Source of the DNA: Aromatoleum toluvorans
Lineage (GTDB): Bacteria; Pseudomonadota; Gammaproteobacteria; Burkholderiales; Rhodocyclaceae
Reading direction: 5' to 3'
Length of the DNA: 62,864 nucleotides
NCBI RefSeq assembly: GCF_012910905.1
Contig: NZ_WTVN01000030.1
Coordinates: forward strand, 1-62,864
The position numbers and the translations under genes are program-made. Shown piece after piece: positions 52,827-62,864 of this stretch (positions are counted from its first letter, which is position 1; each line of letters opens with the position of its first letter). Under the pieces are notes generated by a model. The model did not search any database. It was not told where the DNA came from and saw only the letters and a program-made list of their open reading frames with translations.

Positions 52827-53360
52827 GTTTCTCCTCCAGCGAGATCGATTCGTGAGATTGAGAGCCCGAACGACACTTCCGGCCTTCGTGAGCGCCAAAG
52901 GGCCGCCGGGGTGCTGCACGTGATGCCGCTTCTCCATTCGCCCCCGACTATCACCTTATGCAAAGGTCCCGGGGGGCTGAAAAGTCCGCGTATTCTGCCC
53001 AAAAAAGGGCCGGGATGCGCAAATTGCAACAGAGATATGATGGATTGCGCCTTCTGCATCGCAGCAACGGGCCCCGCGTGTCCGCCCATGTCGATGGCGG
53101 GAGGATGGTGCGGATGTCAAGGATCGTTGGCTGGTGCGGGTTTCGAACGGGTCGGCGTGCATTCATACGCATGATGCATCGCACAATCCATGCCAGATTG
53201 TGGATTACCCTAATGCCAAACGTGGATACACAGCGGCAGCCCGGGAATCGGCGGATCGCGGCCTGCGCGGCAACAAAAAGGGGCGCCGCAGCGCCCCGAT
53301 CCGGTTCGTTCCCGCCGCCCGCCGCACGCCTGTGGTGCGCGGCGGGCGTGTTGTACATGC
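52827..53360. other. 534-bp non-coding stretch between the two livK genes
   Basis: The stretch holds the livK copy 1 leader and promoter (not resolved by eye), a perfect inverted repeat CACAATC-N7-GATTGTG at 53183-53203 that could be an operator or a recombination remnant, and the terminator of livK copy 2 at 53274-53297. No reading frame with convincing coding character was seen. Confidence 0.5.
53274..53297 (-). terminator. intrinsic terminator of livK copy 2
   Basis: GGGGCGC-TGCG-GCGCCCC (7-bp stem) is followed on the minus strand by TTTTTG, 64 bases beyond the stop of the upstream gene. Confidence 0.75.
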
Positions 53361-54473
53361 TCAGTTGAGCGCTTCCCACTTGCCGCCCTTGAACTGGTAC
53401 AGCGTCACGCCGGCGTCGAGGACGTCGCCGTTCTTGTCGAAGGCGATCTTGCCGGTGACGCCCTGCATGTTGAGCTTCTGCAGTGCCGGCAGGTACTTGG
53501 CCGGTTCGACCGAGCCGGCGGCCTTCATCGCCTCGATCAGCGCCATTGCGGCGTCGTAGTTGTAGGGCGCGTAGAGCTGCACTTCGCCCTTGTAGACTTC
53601 CTTGAAGCGCTTGTTGAAAGCCGCGCCGCCCGGCATCTTGTCCATCGGGATGCCGGCCTGGGTGCAGTAGGTGTCGCCGCTGAGTGCGTCGCCCGCGAGC
53701 GTGATCATCCCGCCGGTGCAGGTGCCGTCGCCGCCGAGGAACTTCGCGGCCATGCCGAGCTGCCGCATCTGGCGCAGCATCGGCGCGGACTGCGCGTCCA
53801 TGCCGCCGAAGAACACGGCGTCGGGCTGTTTGGTCTTGATCTTGGTGAGGATCGCGGTGAAGTCGGTGGCCTTGTCGGTCGTGAATTCGCGGCCCACGAT
53901 CTGGATGCCTTCCTTCTTCAGGCTTTCGGCGAACGCATCGGCGAGGCCCTGGCCGTAGGCGGTGCGGTCGTCGATGATCGCGACCTTCTTCGCGCCGAGC
54001 TTGTTGGCGTACTTGGCCATCGCCGCGCCCTGCTGCAGGTCGTTGGCGATGACGCGGAAGGTGACCTTGTAGCCCTGCTGCGTGAGCTTCGGGCTGGTCG
54101 ACGACGGGGTGATGACCGGCACGCCGGCCTGCTCGTAGATGCGCGAGGCGGGGATCGACGCACCGGAGGTGACGTGGCCGACCACGCCCTTGACGCCGGC
54201 ATCGGTCAGGCGCTGCGCGACGGTGGTGGCGGTGCGCGGGTCGGCCTGATCGTCTTCGCTGACGAGCTCGAACTTGACCTTCTGGCCGCCGATGGCGATG
54301 CCCTTGGCGTTGGCGTCTTCGATCGCGAGGCGCACGCCGTTCTCGCCGTCCTTGCCGATGTGGGCGATCGGGCCGGTGAGCGGGCCGGCGTGGCCGATCT
54401 TGACGACCGTCTGGGCGTGGGCGGCCGACAGGCCGGCGGTGACGAGGGCGAGGGCGATCAGGGTCTTCTTCAT
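53361..54473 (-). CDS. branched-chain amino acid binding protein LivK-like (copy 2)
   Basis: A 370-residue periplasmic binding protein with a signal peptide (cleavage after AAHAQ). It shares with copy 1 most of its framework: HIGKDGENGVRLAIEDANAK, SARIYEQAGVPVI-type ligand loop, IIDDRTAYGQGLAD, FFGGMDAQ and SVEPAKYLP. It has its own terminator and its own divergent promoter region facing the BamE-like gene, so it is a separate unit that may feed the same LivHMGF channel with a different ligand range. Confidence 0.92.
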   Translation of the reverse strand: MKKTLIALALVTAGLSAAHAQTVVKIGHAGPLTGPIAHIGKDGENGVRLAIEDANAKGIAIGGQKVKFELVSEDDQADPRTATTVAQRLTDAGVKGVVGHVTSGASIPASRIYEQAGVPVITPSSTSPKLTQQGYKVTFRVIANDLQQGAAMAKYANKLGAKKVAIIDDRTAYGQGLADAFAESLKKEGIQIVGREFTTDKATDFTAILTKIKTKQPDAVFFGGMDAQSAPMLRQMRQLGMAAKFLGGDGTCTGGMITLAGDALSGDTYCTQAGIPMDKMPGGAAFNKRFKEVYKGEVQLYAPYNYDAAMALIEAMKAAGSVEPAKYLPALQKLNMQGVTGKIAFDKNGDVLDAGVTLYQFKGGKWEALN

Positions 54474-54643
54474 GAACCGTTCTCCGAAGCGTTGTATGCG
54501 GACTGGCCGGTTCGCGATTGTGCCGCGCCCCGACATGGGGCGATTCTAGCCCAGGCCCGCCGCGGGCCGACATAATGTGTTGCATTTGCGCGCGTTTGCC
54601 GGCAGTCCCGGCGCCGCGTTCCCCAGTGAGGAGAATCGTCCCG

Positions 54644-55129
54644 ATGAAGCGCCTGTTCACCGTGTTGTGCAGCCTCCTCGCCGCGCTCGGGCTCGCGGCC
54701 TGCGATCACTTCAACCTGAAGGAACTGGAGCCGGGCGTCTCGACGGCCGCCGACGTGCGCCAGCGCTTCGGCCCGCCACAGATGGAGTGGTACAACGATG
54801 ACGGTTCGGTGACCTGGGAGTATTCGCGCCAGCCCATGGGCACGGAGTGCTTCATGATGACCATCGGTGCCGACAGCGTGCTGCGCAGGGTGGACCAGGT
54901 GCTGAACGAAAACAGCTTCGCACGTATCCAACGGGGCATGAGCGGGGACGAGGTGCGGCGCATCCTCGGGGCGCCGGGAACGCGCGAGCGTTTCGACCTG
55001 GCGAAGGAAACGGTGTGGGGCTGGCGCGTCGGCAAGGAGGCGTCGGGCGACCCGGTGTTCTTCCTGGTGCATTTCAACGACGACGGCCGCGTCGCACGCA
55101 CGAGCCGCTTCGTCGAACTGCGAGGCTGA
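54644..55129 (+). CDS. BamE/SmpA-like lipoprotein (first of pair)
   Basis: A 161-residue outer-membrane-type lipoprotein with lipobox LGLAACDHF. The segments LEPGVSTAADVRQRFGPPQMEW and IQRGMSGDEVRRILGAPG look like two BamE-type repeats (G-M/V-S/T-...-V-R-x-x-x-G-x-P). BamE proper is about 110 residues with one such unit, so this is a relative rather than clear BamE. GAGGAG lies 8 bases before the ATG. A second, similar lipoprotein follows 26 bases later. Confidence 0.75.
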   Translation: MKRLFTVLCSLLAALGLAACDHFNLKELEPGVSTAADVRQRFGPPQMEWYNDDGSVTWEYSRQPMGTECFMMTIGADSVLRRVDQVLNENSFARIQRGMSGDEVRRILGAPGTRERFDLAKETVWGWRVGKEASGDPVFFLVHFNDDGRVARTSRFVELRG

Positions 55130-55155
55130 CACAAGTGAAGCAGGGACAGGCAGTC

Positions 55156-55713
55156 GTGAAGTGGCTGCGCATCGCGGTGTTGCTCGCGCTCGCGGCGCTG
55201 GTAGCGGGCTGTGGGCAGATGGGCGGGATGCGTCCGCTGGCGACCGAGGCCGAGGCCATCGCCGCGCACGGCAACCCGGTGCGGCGCTGGGACAACGACG
55301 ACGGCACGCACACGCTGGAATACTCGAACCAGCCCTACGGCCACGTCACGCTGATGGTGACCGTCGACCCGTCGGGCAAAGTGTTGCGCCAGGAAAACGC
55401 GCTGGCGTTCGAGAACCTCGTCCGCGTCGCGCCGGGCATGACGCGCGAAGAGGTGTCGCGCCTGCTCGGGTCGCACCGCACGGTCGAGTTCTATCGGCTG
55501 AGCGGCGAAGAGGTGTGGGACTGGAACATCGAGAACGACGGCCCCGGCATCTACACGTATTTCAACGTGCACTTCGTCGACGGCAAGGTCGCGCGCACGA
55601 GCCGTACCTACATCTTTAGCCCCAGCGGCCCGGTGATGGGCCTGCGGAGCGGTTTCCCGGCATTTCCGCATGCCCCGATGCGCTCCATGGGTCTGCACAT
55701 GATGCCCCGCTGA
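55156..55713 (+). CDS. BamE/SmpA-like lipoprotein (second of pair)
   Basis: A 185-residue lipoprotein related to the preceding one, with lipobox LVAGCGQM. It shows the same pattern: LATEAEAIAAHGNPVRRWDNDDG, then VAPGMTREEVSRLLGSHR and VWDWNIENDGPGIY. The end is Met/Pro/Gly-rich (FPHAPMRSMGLHMMPR). GTG at 55156 gives a clean signal peptide; GTG at 55135 is an alternative. The two probably arose by duplication. Role unknown beyond envelope assembly by analogy. Confidence 0.7.
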   Translation: MKWLRIAVLLALAALVAGCGQMGGMRPLATEAEAIAAHGNPVRRWDNDDGTHTLEYSNQPYGHVTLMVTVDPSGKVLRQENALAFENLVRVAPGMTREEVSRLLGSHRTVEFYRLSGEEVWDWNIENDGPGIYTYFNVHFVDGKVARTSRTYIFSPSGPVMGLRSGFPAFPHAPMRSMGLHMMPR

Positions 55714-55783
55714 TCCGCGCCCGCCTTCCGCCGCCTTCGCAGCTTATACTGCGCTGCAGCACAGACTGTCAGCGGGTATTGCG

Positions 55784-56620
55784 ATGATCCATTTTCGGGC
55801 CGACGACGGCGAGCACATCCACGTGAAGATCGATGGCGAGGGGCCGCCGCTCGTGTTGCTGCACGGCTGGACCGCGAGCCACCGCGACTGGAATCCCTTC
55901 GTCGAGGCCTTCGCCGCGCGCCACCGCGTGTATCGTTGGGATGCGCGCGGGCACGGCGGTCACGCGCTGCAGGCGCACTCCCCGGTGAGCGCCGCGCGCA
56001 TGGCGCGCGACCTCGAGGAGATGCTCGAGCACTGGAAGCTGCGCGACGCGATCGTCATCGGCCATTCGATGGGGGCGCTGACGCTGTGGCAGTACATCCG
56101 TGACTTCGGCTGCGCCCGCCTGCGCAAGCTCGTCATCATCGACCAGTCGCCGCGCATCCTCACCGACATGCACTGGCGCTGGGGCATCTACGGCGACTTC
56201 GACCAGGCGCGCAATGCGGCCTTCGTGCGCGAGCTGCAGCAGGACTTCGCCGAAGGCGTGCTGGGCCTCGTCGGCCGCAGCCTCAACGAGCGTGCGCGGC
56301 GCAAGTACCGGGAGAACGGCGAGGGCATGGAGCTCGCGCGCCAGCGCCTGCGCGCGATGGCGCCGCAGCCGCTGATCGACTGCTGGTCCAGCCTCGCCGC
56401 GGCCGACTACCGCGACGTGCTGGAGAAGATCGACGTTCCCTCGCTGCTGGTCTACGGCGGTGCGAGCAACTTCTACCACACGCGCACTGCCCACTACGTG
56501 CGCGACAACATCCCCAACGCGCTGCTGCACATCTACGAGGACGTCGACCACGCGCCGCACCTGTGGCTGCGCGAGCGTTTCGTGAAGGACGTGCTCGATT
56601 TCATCGACGGCGGGGACTGA
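55784..56620 (+). CDS. alpha/beta hydrolase
   Basis: A 278-residue alpha/beta-fold hydrolase. The oxyanion region is LVLLHGWTASHRDWN, the nucleophile Ser is in VIGHSMGAL (about 96), and the likely His is in DVDHAPHLW near the C-terminus. No lid or substrate-specific feature is clear. A TATACT -10-like site lies upstream near 55746. Confidence 0.88.
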   Translation: MIHFRADDGEHIHVKIDGEGPPLVLLHGWTASHRDWNPFVEAFAARHRVYRWDARGHGGHALQAHSPVSAARMARDLEEMLEHWKLRDAIVIGHSMGALTLWQYIRDFGCARLRKLVIIDQSPRILTDMHWRWGIYGDFDQARNAAFVRELQQDFAEGVLGLVGRSLNERARRKYRENGEGMELARQRLRAMAPQPLIDCWSSLAAADYRDVLEKIDVPSLLVYGGASNFYHTRTAHYVRDNIPNALLHIYEDVDHAPHLWLRERFVKDVLDFIDGGD

Positions 56621-56840
56621 AGCCGGCTGCGCCCCGCGCGTCGCTCGCGGCATGCCGATCGCTCTAGCATGGAATTATGCGGTTGTCGATAATGCGATTC
56701 ATCTAGTCGACCACTCCATCCTCTGAATGTTGTCCCCCGGGGCGGGCGCGTAGCCTGCGCGAGTACATAGGACAGTACTCATGCCGCGGCCGGCGCAGCG
56801 GGCCGCGGCTCCCGCGTTCGACAACCGGAGGAAAGCCGAC

Positions 56841-57929
56841 ATGTCACATCGCACCCTGCGCGTCCTTTTCGGGCTCGCGTTCAGCGCCGCGGCCGCCGCC
56901 GCGCTCGCCGGCAGCGGGACCGACCCCGCCGCTTACAACGCCTTCTACGCGCCCGCCTACCAGATTCCCGATCCCGCATTGATGAGCCCGGCGGCCGCGC
57001 GCGGCAAGGACATCTTCCGTTCCACCTACCGCTACCTCGGCGCCGAGAGCGGGAATTTCGCCGCGAATGGCAAGCCCTATGTCGGCAACAAGCTCGCCTG
57101 CGGCAATTGCCACATGGACGAGGGCACGCGCCCGTATGCGGTGCCGCTCGTCGTCGCGGCGATCGAGTATGCGACGCCGCAGTTCAGCGCGCGCGAGAAC
57201 GTCGCCCGCGATCTGCCGATCCGCATCAACGGTTGCTTCGAGCGTTCCCTCGCGGGCGAAATGATCCCGACCGACAGCGAATGGATGAAGGATCTGATCG
57301 CCTATGTCGAATTCCTGGCGACCGGACTGCAGCCCGGCTACACGTGGCAGCAGGTGCGGGGCCAGGAGACCCGCAAGCCGGCCGCCCTGTCGCGGGCCGC
57401 CAGTCCGGCGCGCGGCGCCAACATCTACACCGAGCGCTGCCGCAGCTGTCACCAGGAAGACGGCTCGGGGGTGTGGCGCGACGACGAGCAGCGCTTCCGC
57501 TATCCCGCGCTGTGGGGGGCAAACAGCCACGGGCTGATGGCCGGCATGGGGCGGCTCCAGACCGCGGCGGCGTTCGTCTACAGCAACATGCCGCACGACA
57601 AGGTGAATGCGCTGGATCCGACCACGCTGATGGCCGCCGAGGACGCGTGGGACGTCACCGCCTACCTGCTGTCGCTGCCGCGCCCCTTCAATCCGCGCCA
57701 CATCACGCAGGACTGGGCCGGCGTCGGACCCGACGGAGTGCCGAACGCCCTCAAGCGCGCGGTCGACGCGAGCTACGACTTCACCATGCCCCGCAAGGAC
57801 GCCGCCGGCGCGTGGTCGATCGATCCCGCCAATCCGCCCGCCTTCCCGCGCAGCCAGCACATGTACGGGCCGTTCCAGCCGATCACGGACGCCCTCACCC
57901 AGGCGCGCCAGGCGCTCGGATACCGCTGA
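56841..57929 (+). CDS. dihaem cytochrome c, TsdA-like (thiosulfate dehydrogenase family)
   Basis: A 362-residue periplasmic protein with a signal peptide and two cytochrome c domains: haem 1 CGNCH (about 91-95) and haem 2 CRSCH (about 200-204). The segment LPIRINGCFERSLAGEMIP recalls the TsdA family, where a Cys is the unusual axial ligand of haem 1. Met residues in GLMAGMGRL and SNMPHDKVN could ligate haem 2. TsdA joins two thiosulfates to tetrathionate or the reverse. No other sulfur-oxidation genes are in the window, so the assignment is by motif only. GGAGG precedes the ATG. Confidence 0.8.
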   Translation: MSHRTLRVLFGLAFSAAAAAALAGSGTDPAAYNAFYAPAYQIPDPALMSPAAARGKDIFRSTYRYLGAESGNFAANGKPYVGNKLACGNCHMDEGTRPYAVPLVVAAIEYATPQFSARENVARDLPIRINGCFERSLAGEMIPTDSEWMKDLIAYVEFLATGLQPGYTWQQVRGQETRKPAALSRAASPARGANIYTERCRSCHQEDGSGVWRDDEQRFRYPALWGANSHGLMAGMGRLQTAAAFVYSNMPHDKVNALDPTTLMAAEDAWDVTAYLLSLPRPFNPRHITQDWAGVGPDGVPNALKRAVDASYDFTMPRKDAAGAWSIDPANPPAFPRSQHMYGPFQPITDALTQARQALGYR

Positions 57930-57996
57930 ACCGGCGCGAACTGCTGTAATTCCCGCCGGCTTGGCACCGGCGGGGAATTTCCCTAAAATTACCGGA

Positions 57997-58066
57997 TTGC
58001 CGAGGAGCGCTGCGACCCGTGGACCAAGTCCGGGCCAGGCTCGGCAACCGAACAACGGCGCTCGCA
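57997..58066 (+). promoter_or_regulatory. S-adenosylhomocysteine (SAH) riboswitch of metH
   Basis: The leader matches the SAH riboswitch: GCCGAG (57999-58004) pairs with CTCGGC (58040-58045), and GAGCGC (58005-58010) pairs with GCGCTC (58058-58063), with the usual GCCAGGCTCGGCAA and AACGGCGCTC segments. SAH riboswitches turn genes on when SAH accumulates. Here the 3' strand of the outer stem is also the 5' arm of a terminator, so SAH binding would prevent termination. Confidence 0.88.
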
Positions 58067-58097
58067 AACCACCAGCCGGGTTTGCTGCGCCGTTTTT
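58054..58097 (+). terminator. riboswitch-controlled terminator before metH
   Basis: AACGGCGC (58054-58061) and GCAAACC (58064-58070) pair with GGTTTGC (58079-58085) and GCGCCGTT (58087-58094), followed by a T run. The first arm is shared with the SAH aptamer stem (58058-58063), making the two folds exclusive. Confidence 0.88.
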
Positions 58098-58144
58098 CTT
58101 TGCAGCGTCTGCCCGGTGTCTGAACCGCACGACCGAGGTAGACC

Positions 58145-61879
<3,735 letters not shown>

Positions 61880-61888
61880 CGCCGGGTT

Positions 61889-61918
61889 ACGCCCGCTTAC
61901 CGTGCGGACGGTGGGCGT
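61889..61918 (+). terminator. hairpin after metH
   Basis: ACGCCC/GGGCGT with an inner ACCGT/ACGGT stem, starting 9 bases beyond the metH stop. No T run follows, so efficiency is uncertain. Confidence 0.4.
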
Positions 61919-61967
61919 GATGTAAGCTGCGATGGTTAATGGGCAGCACGTCGAGAGGAGAGACCAG

Positions 61968-62342
61968 ATGATGCCGACACGCATCCTATCCGGCCGGCCT
62001 CGCAAGCCGGCTTCCATCCTGCGCCTCGTTGCGGCGGGCGCAATCGCGCTGGTGCCGCTGTCCGCCGCGGCGCAGCAGTCGAACAACGGCACGACGACGG
62101 CCGAGGGCGTCGGTCACGGCATCGGCTCGACGATGCACGAGATCGGCACCGGCGCCCGCGACGCCGGGCGCGAGATCGGCCACGGCGCCGCGAATGTCGG
62201 TCGCCAGGTCGGGCATACGGCGCGCGACGCGGCGGTCGTGACCTGGGACGCGATGAAGCGCACCGGCACCGCGGTCGGCCACACGGTGCGCGATGGCAGC
62301 AAGGCCTTCGTGCGCGGACTGAAGGGCGAGCCGGAACGCTGA
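61968..62342 (+). CDS. small secreted Gly/Ala/His-rich protein
   Basis: A 124-residue protein with a signal peptide (cleavage near SAAAQQ) and imperfect repeats containing IGHGA/VGH motifs (GVGHGIGSTMHEIG, REIGHGAANVGRQVGH, TAVGHTVRDGSKAF) that may form amphipathic helices. Function unknown. GAGGAGAG precedes the ATG at 61968. Part of the signal-coding region (61994-62012) resembles a REP-like palindrome. Confidence 0.65.
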   Translation: MMPTRILSGRPRKPASILRLVAAGAIALVPLSAAAQQSNNGTTTAEGVGHGIGSTMHEIGTGARDAGREIGHGAANVGRQVGHTARDAAVVTWDAMKRTGTAVGHTVRDGSKAFVRGLKGEPER

Positions 62343-62361
62343 GTCGTTCATACCGTTGCGC

Positions 62362-62395
62362 AGAGCCACGATTTTCGCGAGAGAATCGTGGCTCT
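62362..62395. terminator. 12-bp perfect inverted repeat, probable terminator
   Basis: AGAGCCACGATT and AATCGTGGCTCT flank a 10-base loop, 19 bases after the preceding stop. GTTCATTT follows on the plus strand, so a true T tract is lacking. Confidence 0.45.
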
Positions 62396-62436
62396 GTTCA
62401 TTTGGGGCTCCCGGCGGCGACGCGCGGGGCGGGGTG

Positions 62437-62826
62437 ATGGATCTCAGCCAGATCACCGAAGCGATCCAGCGCGATGCCGTATGGGTCGTGTTCGTCAACG
62501 TGCTGTTGCAGCAGCTGGGCCTGCCGGTGCCGGCGGTGCCGACGCTGCTCGTCGCCGGCAGCCTCGCCGCGGGTTCCGGGCAGGCGGGCGCGATGCTCGT
62601 CGCGGCGGTGTGCGCGTCGGTGGTCGCGGACTGGCTGTGGTACCTCGCCGGACGCCTGTTCGGCTATCGCGTGCTGTCCGGCCTGTGCCGGCTGTCGATC
62701 AATCCGGCGTCCTGCGTGACGCAGACCGAGGCGCGCTTCGTGCGCTGGGGCTTGTGGTCGCTGGTCGTCGCGAAGTTCGTGCCGGGCTTCTCGACCGTCG
62801 CGCCGCCGATTGCGGGCTCGCTGCGC
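62437..62826 (+). CDS. DedA family membrane protein, 3' truncated
   Basis: The first 130 residues of a DedA (SNARE-associated/VTT) inner-membrane protein, a family of lipid flippases. It shows LLQQLGLPVPAVPTLLVAGSLAA and the conserved RFVRWGLWSLVVAKFVPGFSTVAPPIAG, of which the core is KFVPGFSTVAPPIAGSL. The sequence then runs into adapter at 62827, so the apparent ending (SLIHI and stop) is an artefact and the real gene continues beyond the contig. Confidence 0.9.
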
Positions 62827-62864
62827 CTGTCTCTTATACACATCTGACGCTGCCGACGACGGAG
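62827..62864. other. Illumina Nextera adapter at the contig end (not genomic)
   Basis: From 62827 the sequence reads CTGTCTCTTATACACATCT, the Nextera transposon mosaic end, continuing as GACGCTGCCGACGA to 62859, the reverse complement of the Nextera read 1 adapter. The last five bases, CGGAG, would be the start of an index. Confidence 0.97.

Noticed and set aside
62827-62847. Natural C-terminus of the DedA protein (SLIHI and stop)
   Set aside because: These codons are read from adapter sequence, not genome.

Overview
The window is a GC-rich (roughly 65-70% by eye) bacterial chromosome segment. Gene content points to a betaproteobacterium near Azoarcus, Thauera or Aromatoleum (Rhodocyclales). 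The main reasons are the block hemW-rdgB-rph-PP2C phosphatase-Ser/Thr kinase-yicC, the proteobacterial-type gshA next to gshB, a SAH riboswitch in front of metH, a TorF-type porin in front of glnK-amtB, and several branched-chain/aromatic-type ABC transporter genes. This placement is inferred from family knowledge; no search was run.

Layout. 1-5.2 kb: the end of a Liv-type transporter (permease, binding protein), ubiX, a LON-domain protein, mutY and a flavin reductase. 5.3-13.1 kb: a periplasmic copper/redox block. It has a SodC lipoprotein, a Cys-rich secreted protein, and a tightly overlapping run of cytochrome c, two thioredoxin-like proteins (CcmG and TlpA types), a Tat-exported multicopper oxidase, a CcdA-like membrane protein, an Asp-box repeat protein, two related monohaem cytochromes and a DUF411 protein. 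13.2-22.7 kb: tRNA-Gly(CCC), thiS-thiG, trmB, sppA, then hemW-rdgB-rph-phosphatase-kinase and yicC. 22.7-29.9 kb: an accessory stretch with a two-gene ATPase + Toprim-like pair that looks like an anti-phage system, a subtilase, an EcsC-DUF488-DUF4124 operon and an orphan N6-adenine-type DNA methylase. 29.9-40.6 kb: gshA-gshB-apbE-EamA transporter, a DsbA-like isomerase, a coiled-coil protein, an ABC-F ATPase, threonine ammonia-lyase, thrH and purU, with a candidate small RNA between the last two groups. 40.6-43.5 kb: amtB, glnK and a porin under a sigma-54 promoter with an upstream NtrC site. 43.5-47.7 kb: ubiK, a ComM-like ATPase, a Bcr/CflA exporter and an orphan PD-(D/E)xK protein. 47.9-54.5 kb: a complete branched-chain amino acid transporter (livK, livH, livM, livG, livF) plus a second livK. 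54.6-62.8 kb: two BamE-like lipoproteins, an alpha/beta hydrolase, a TsdA-like dihaem cytochrome, the SAH riboswitch with metH, a small secreted protein and a DedA protein.

The first gene is cut at its 5' end. The last 38 bases are not genomic: they are Illumina Nextera adapter sequence, so the DedA gene is truncated by a contig end and its last residues are artefactual.

The best candidates for new biology are the ATPase/Toprim pair placed after yicC, the copper/redox operon with its Asp-box protein, the lone PD-(D/E)xK protein, and the small RNA candidate at 38.8 kb. The regulatory sites that read most clearly are the SAH riboswitch with an overlapping terminator, the sigma-54/NtrC region of the glnK operon, and the terminator between livK and livH.
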